Origin: Myxacorys chilensis ATA2-1-KO14
GTDB lineage: Bacteria; Cyanobacteriota; Cyanobacteriia; Leptolyngbyales; Leptolyngbyaceae
Reading direction: 5' to 3'
Length of the DNA: 35,925 nt
Assembly (NCBI GenBank): GCA_019359275.1
Contig: JAHHHP010000056.1
Span: forward strand, 1 to 35,925
The position numbers and the translations under genes are program-made. Below the pieces are notes generated by a model that saw only the letters and a list, made by a program, of their open reading frames with translations, did no database searches and had not been told where the DNA came from. Below, one piece after another: positions 34,953-35,925 of this stretch. Every line of letters starts with the position of its first letter. Position 1 is the first letter of the stretch.

Positions 34953-35764
34953 TCTACTGGTGCAGCAATCGGAAATGTTTCTCCAGCCAGGTAAGCGTCA
35001 AAATGCTTCTGAAAGTAGAGCCAGGAGGTCATATCTTCATCGTCGAGTGGGGCGGCTGGTGCGTGTCGATAAAGCTGCATTCGGGTGTTGATTTCATCTT
35101 GCAGCAAAGGCGGCAACTGATCAAAATCATTCACCTTGTTCCCAGAAGCGCTGTAAATCAGATGTCCGGCTCGATTGCCCATTTTCATCCAAGGCACCCA
35201 AGGACCAATGCGATCCCAACTCAACCACAGTTTAGAAACCGATGGCAGATTCACGTTAAACAAATCGGCAGTGGGAACCACAAATTTGAACAGCTCCGCC
35301 GCTTGATAATCGGGGTTGGAACTGTATTCTGCAAACTTCGGATCAGTCAGCGGATTTGGATACGCAGGAAAGATATCAAAGACGAACGTTGTCGTTTCAT
35401 CATCCACTTGGGCGGGAAATTGCCCTTCAAAGTCACCTTGAACTGGGTTGTTAGCAACATGCATCACGGGTAACACTTCCTCAGTCCAAGGATTTTTCCA
35501 GGTGTGTAGTTTCTCCCCGGTTTTTGGATCTAAGTAATACGTTAATTCTCTAGAGGTAAACGTCCAGCTATTTTCTTCGGTTGCAAGACATCGGCTCACA
35601 CTCATGCCCACCATGTCGAACAAGCGTTTCCGTTTCTCGCCCGGAACAAAGGCGTAAATCGAACCTGTCCAGACTAAAAAGGTTGAGCGTGAAGGATCGA
35701 GGGACGATCGCACCTTCACCCAATATTGAGCATCCAGTAATTGAGTTGAAACCGTCATCTTCAA
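34949..35764 (-). CDS. DUF1838 family protein
   Basis: 271 residues without signal peptide or membrane segment. Blocks I associate with DUF1838 are VWTGSIYAFVPGEKRKRLFDMVGMSVSRC, YYLDPKTGEKLHTWKNPWT, VMHVANNPVQGDF and LWLSWDRIGPWVPWMKMG, with many tryptophans. The family is of unknown function. ATG 35764 or the ATG two codons later could be the start. It is arranged tail-to-tail with the VOC protein gene, and their stop codons overlap in CTAG, so the two may be co-conserved partners, but no sequence motif proves it. Confidence 0.82.
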   Translation of the reverse strand: MKMTVSTQLLDAQYWVKVRSSLDPSRSTFLVWTGSIYAFVPGEKRKRLFDMVGMSVSRCLATEENSWTFTSRELTYYLDPKTGEKLHTWKNPWTEEVLPVMHVANNPVQGDFEGQFPAQVDDETTTFVFDIFPAYPNPLTDPKFAEYSSNPDYQAAELFKFVVPTADLFNVNLPSVSKLWLSWDRIGPWVPWMKMGNRAGHLIYSASGNKVNDFDQLPPLLQDEINTRMQLYRHAPAAPLDDEDMTSWLYFQKHFDAYLAGETFPIAAPVD

Positions 35765-35925
35765 ATTCCATCGTGTTGCTTAATTATCTAACACCAACTT
35801 ACTACAGTTGTAGATCGTTCATTGGCAGGTTGAAGGGCTGTCCCCTTCTGAGACAATCGCTCTCAAGATTGCGTGGGGCTAAAATTGGACTGACCATCAA
35901 ACTTGCAGCAGGCTGTAACGCATCA
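35765..35925. other. Non-coding right end
   Basis: About 160 bp upstream of the DUF1838 gene. It should hold that gene's promoter; no gene, repeat or cluster motif is visible. Confidence 0.4.

Overview
The window looks like chromosomal DNA of a cyanobacterium, probably a filamentous one. The octamer GCGATCGC (HIP1) and its derivatives recur throughout. Typical cyanobacterial families are present: a secretion-domain/CHAT fusion, a Hanks kinase with C-terminal repeats, a DUF3365 heme protein and an HhoA-type protease. A heptamer tandem repeat is also present.

Region 1 (1 to about 19,400) is a biosynthetic cluster, almost entirely on the minus strand. The core reads, in transcription order: flavin L-amino-acid oxidase (VioA/RebO/StaO type, 19245-17683), iminophenylpyruvate/chromopyrrolate-type synthase (VioB/RebD/StaD type, 17566-14209), a RebC/StaC-like FAD monooxygenase (14135-12534), a glutathione S-transferase whose start follows the monooxygenase stop by one base, and two cytochromes P450 (11832-10588 and 10459-9206). 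This is the enzyme set of a tryptophan-dimer (bisindole/indolocarbazole) pathway. Further along the same strand lie a small peptidoglycan-binding-domain protein, a heme/HAMP membrane protein, an MFS exporter fused to an FHA domain followed by a Ser/Thr kinase, a second MFS exporter, and a precursor-supply pair: DAHP synthase and an anthranilate synthase N-terminal fragment. A trpF gene on the opposite strand sits among them.

The most striking non-coding signal is an identical-spacing motif, TGCATAA-N15-CGTG, on the minus strand. It lies 47-126 nt upstream of six starts: the oxidase, the VioB-like synthase, the small peptidoglycan-binding protein, the MFS-FHA protein, the second MFS protein and DAHP synthase. 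I read it as the shared promoter or operator of the cluster, tying precursor supply, core enzymes and export into one regulon.

The cluster also shows damage. The VioB-like gene is split by a frameshift at a perfect 13-bp-arm palindrome, the DAHP synthase is frameshifted after codon 16, and the anthranilate synthase homology stops abruptly near the left end. These may be real decay or sequence errors; the sequence alone cannot decide.

Region 2 (19,470 to 21,300) is an eroded border: a transposase remnant, a small acidic protein gene and a chromate transporter pseudogene.

Region 3 (21,323 to 32,540) is ordinary genome content: secretion-domain/CHAT protein, HtrA-like lipoprotein protease, glucose-dehydrogenase-like SDR, MATE transporter, S-formylglutathione hydrolase, muramidase with two peptidoglycan-binding repeats, and a DUF4385 protein.

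Region 4 (32,750 to 33,800) is a graveyard of three transposase fragments. It is followed by a convergent pair, a two-domain VOC protein and a DUF1838 protein, whose stop codons share bases.
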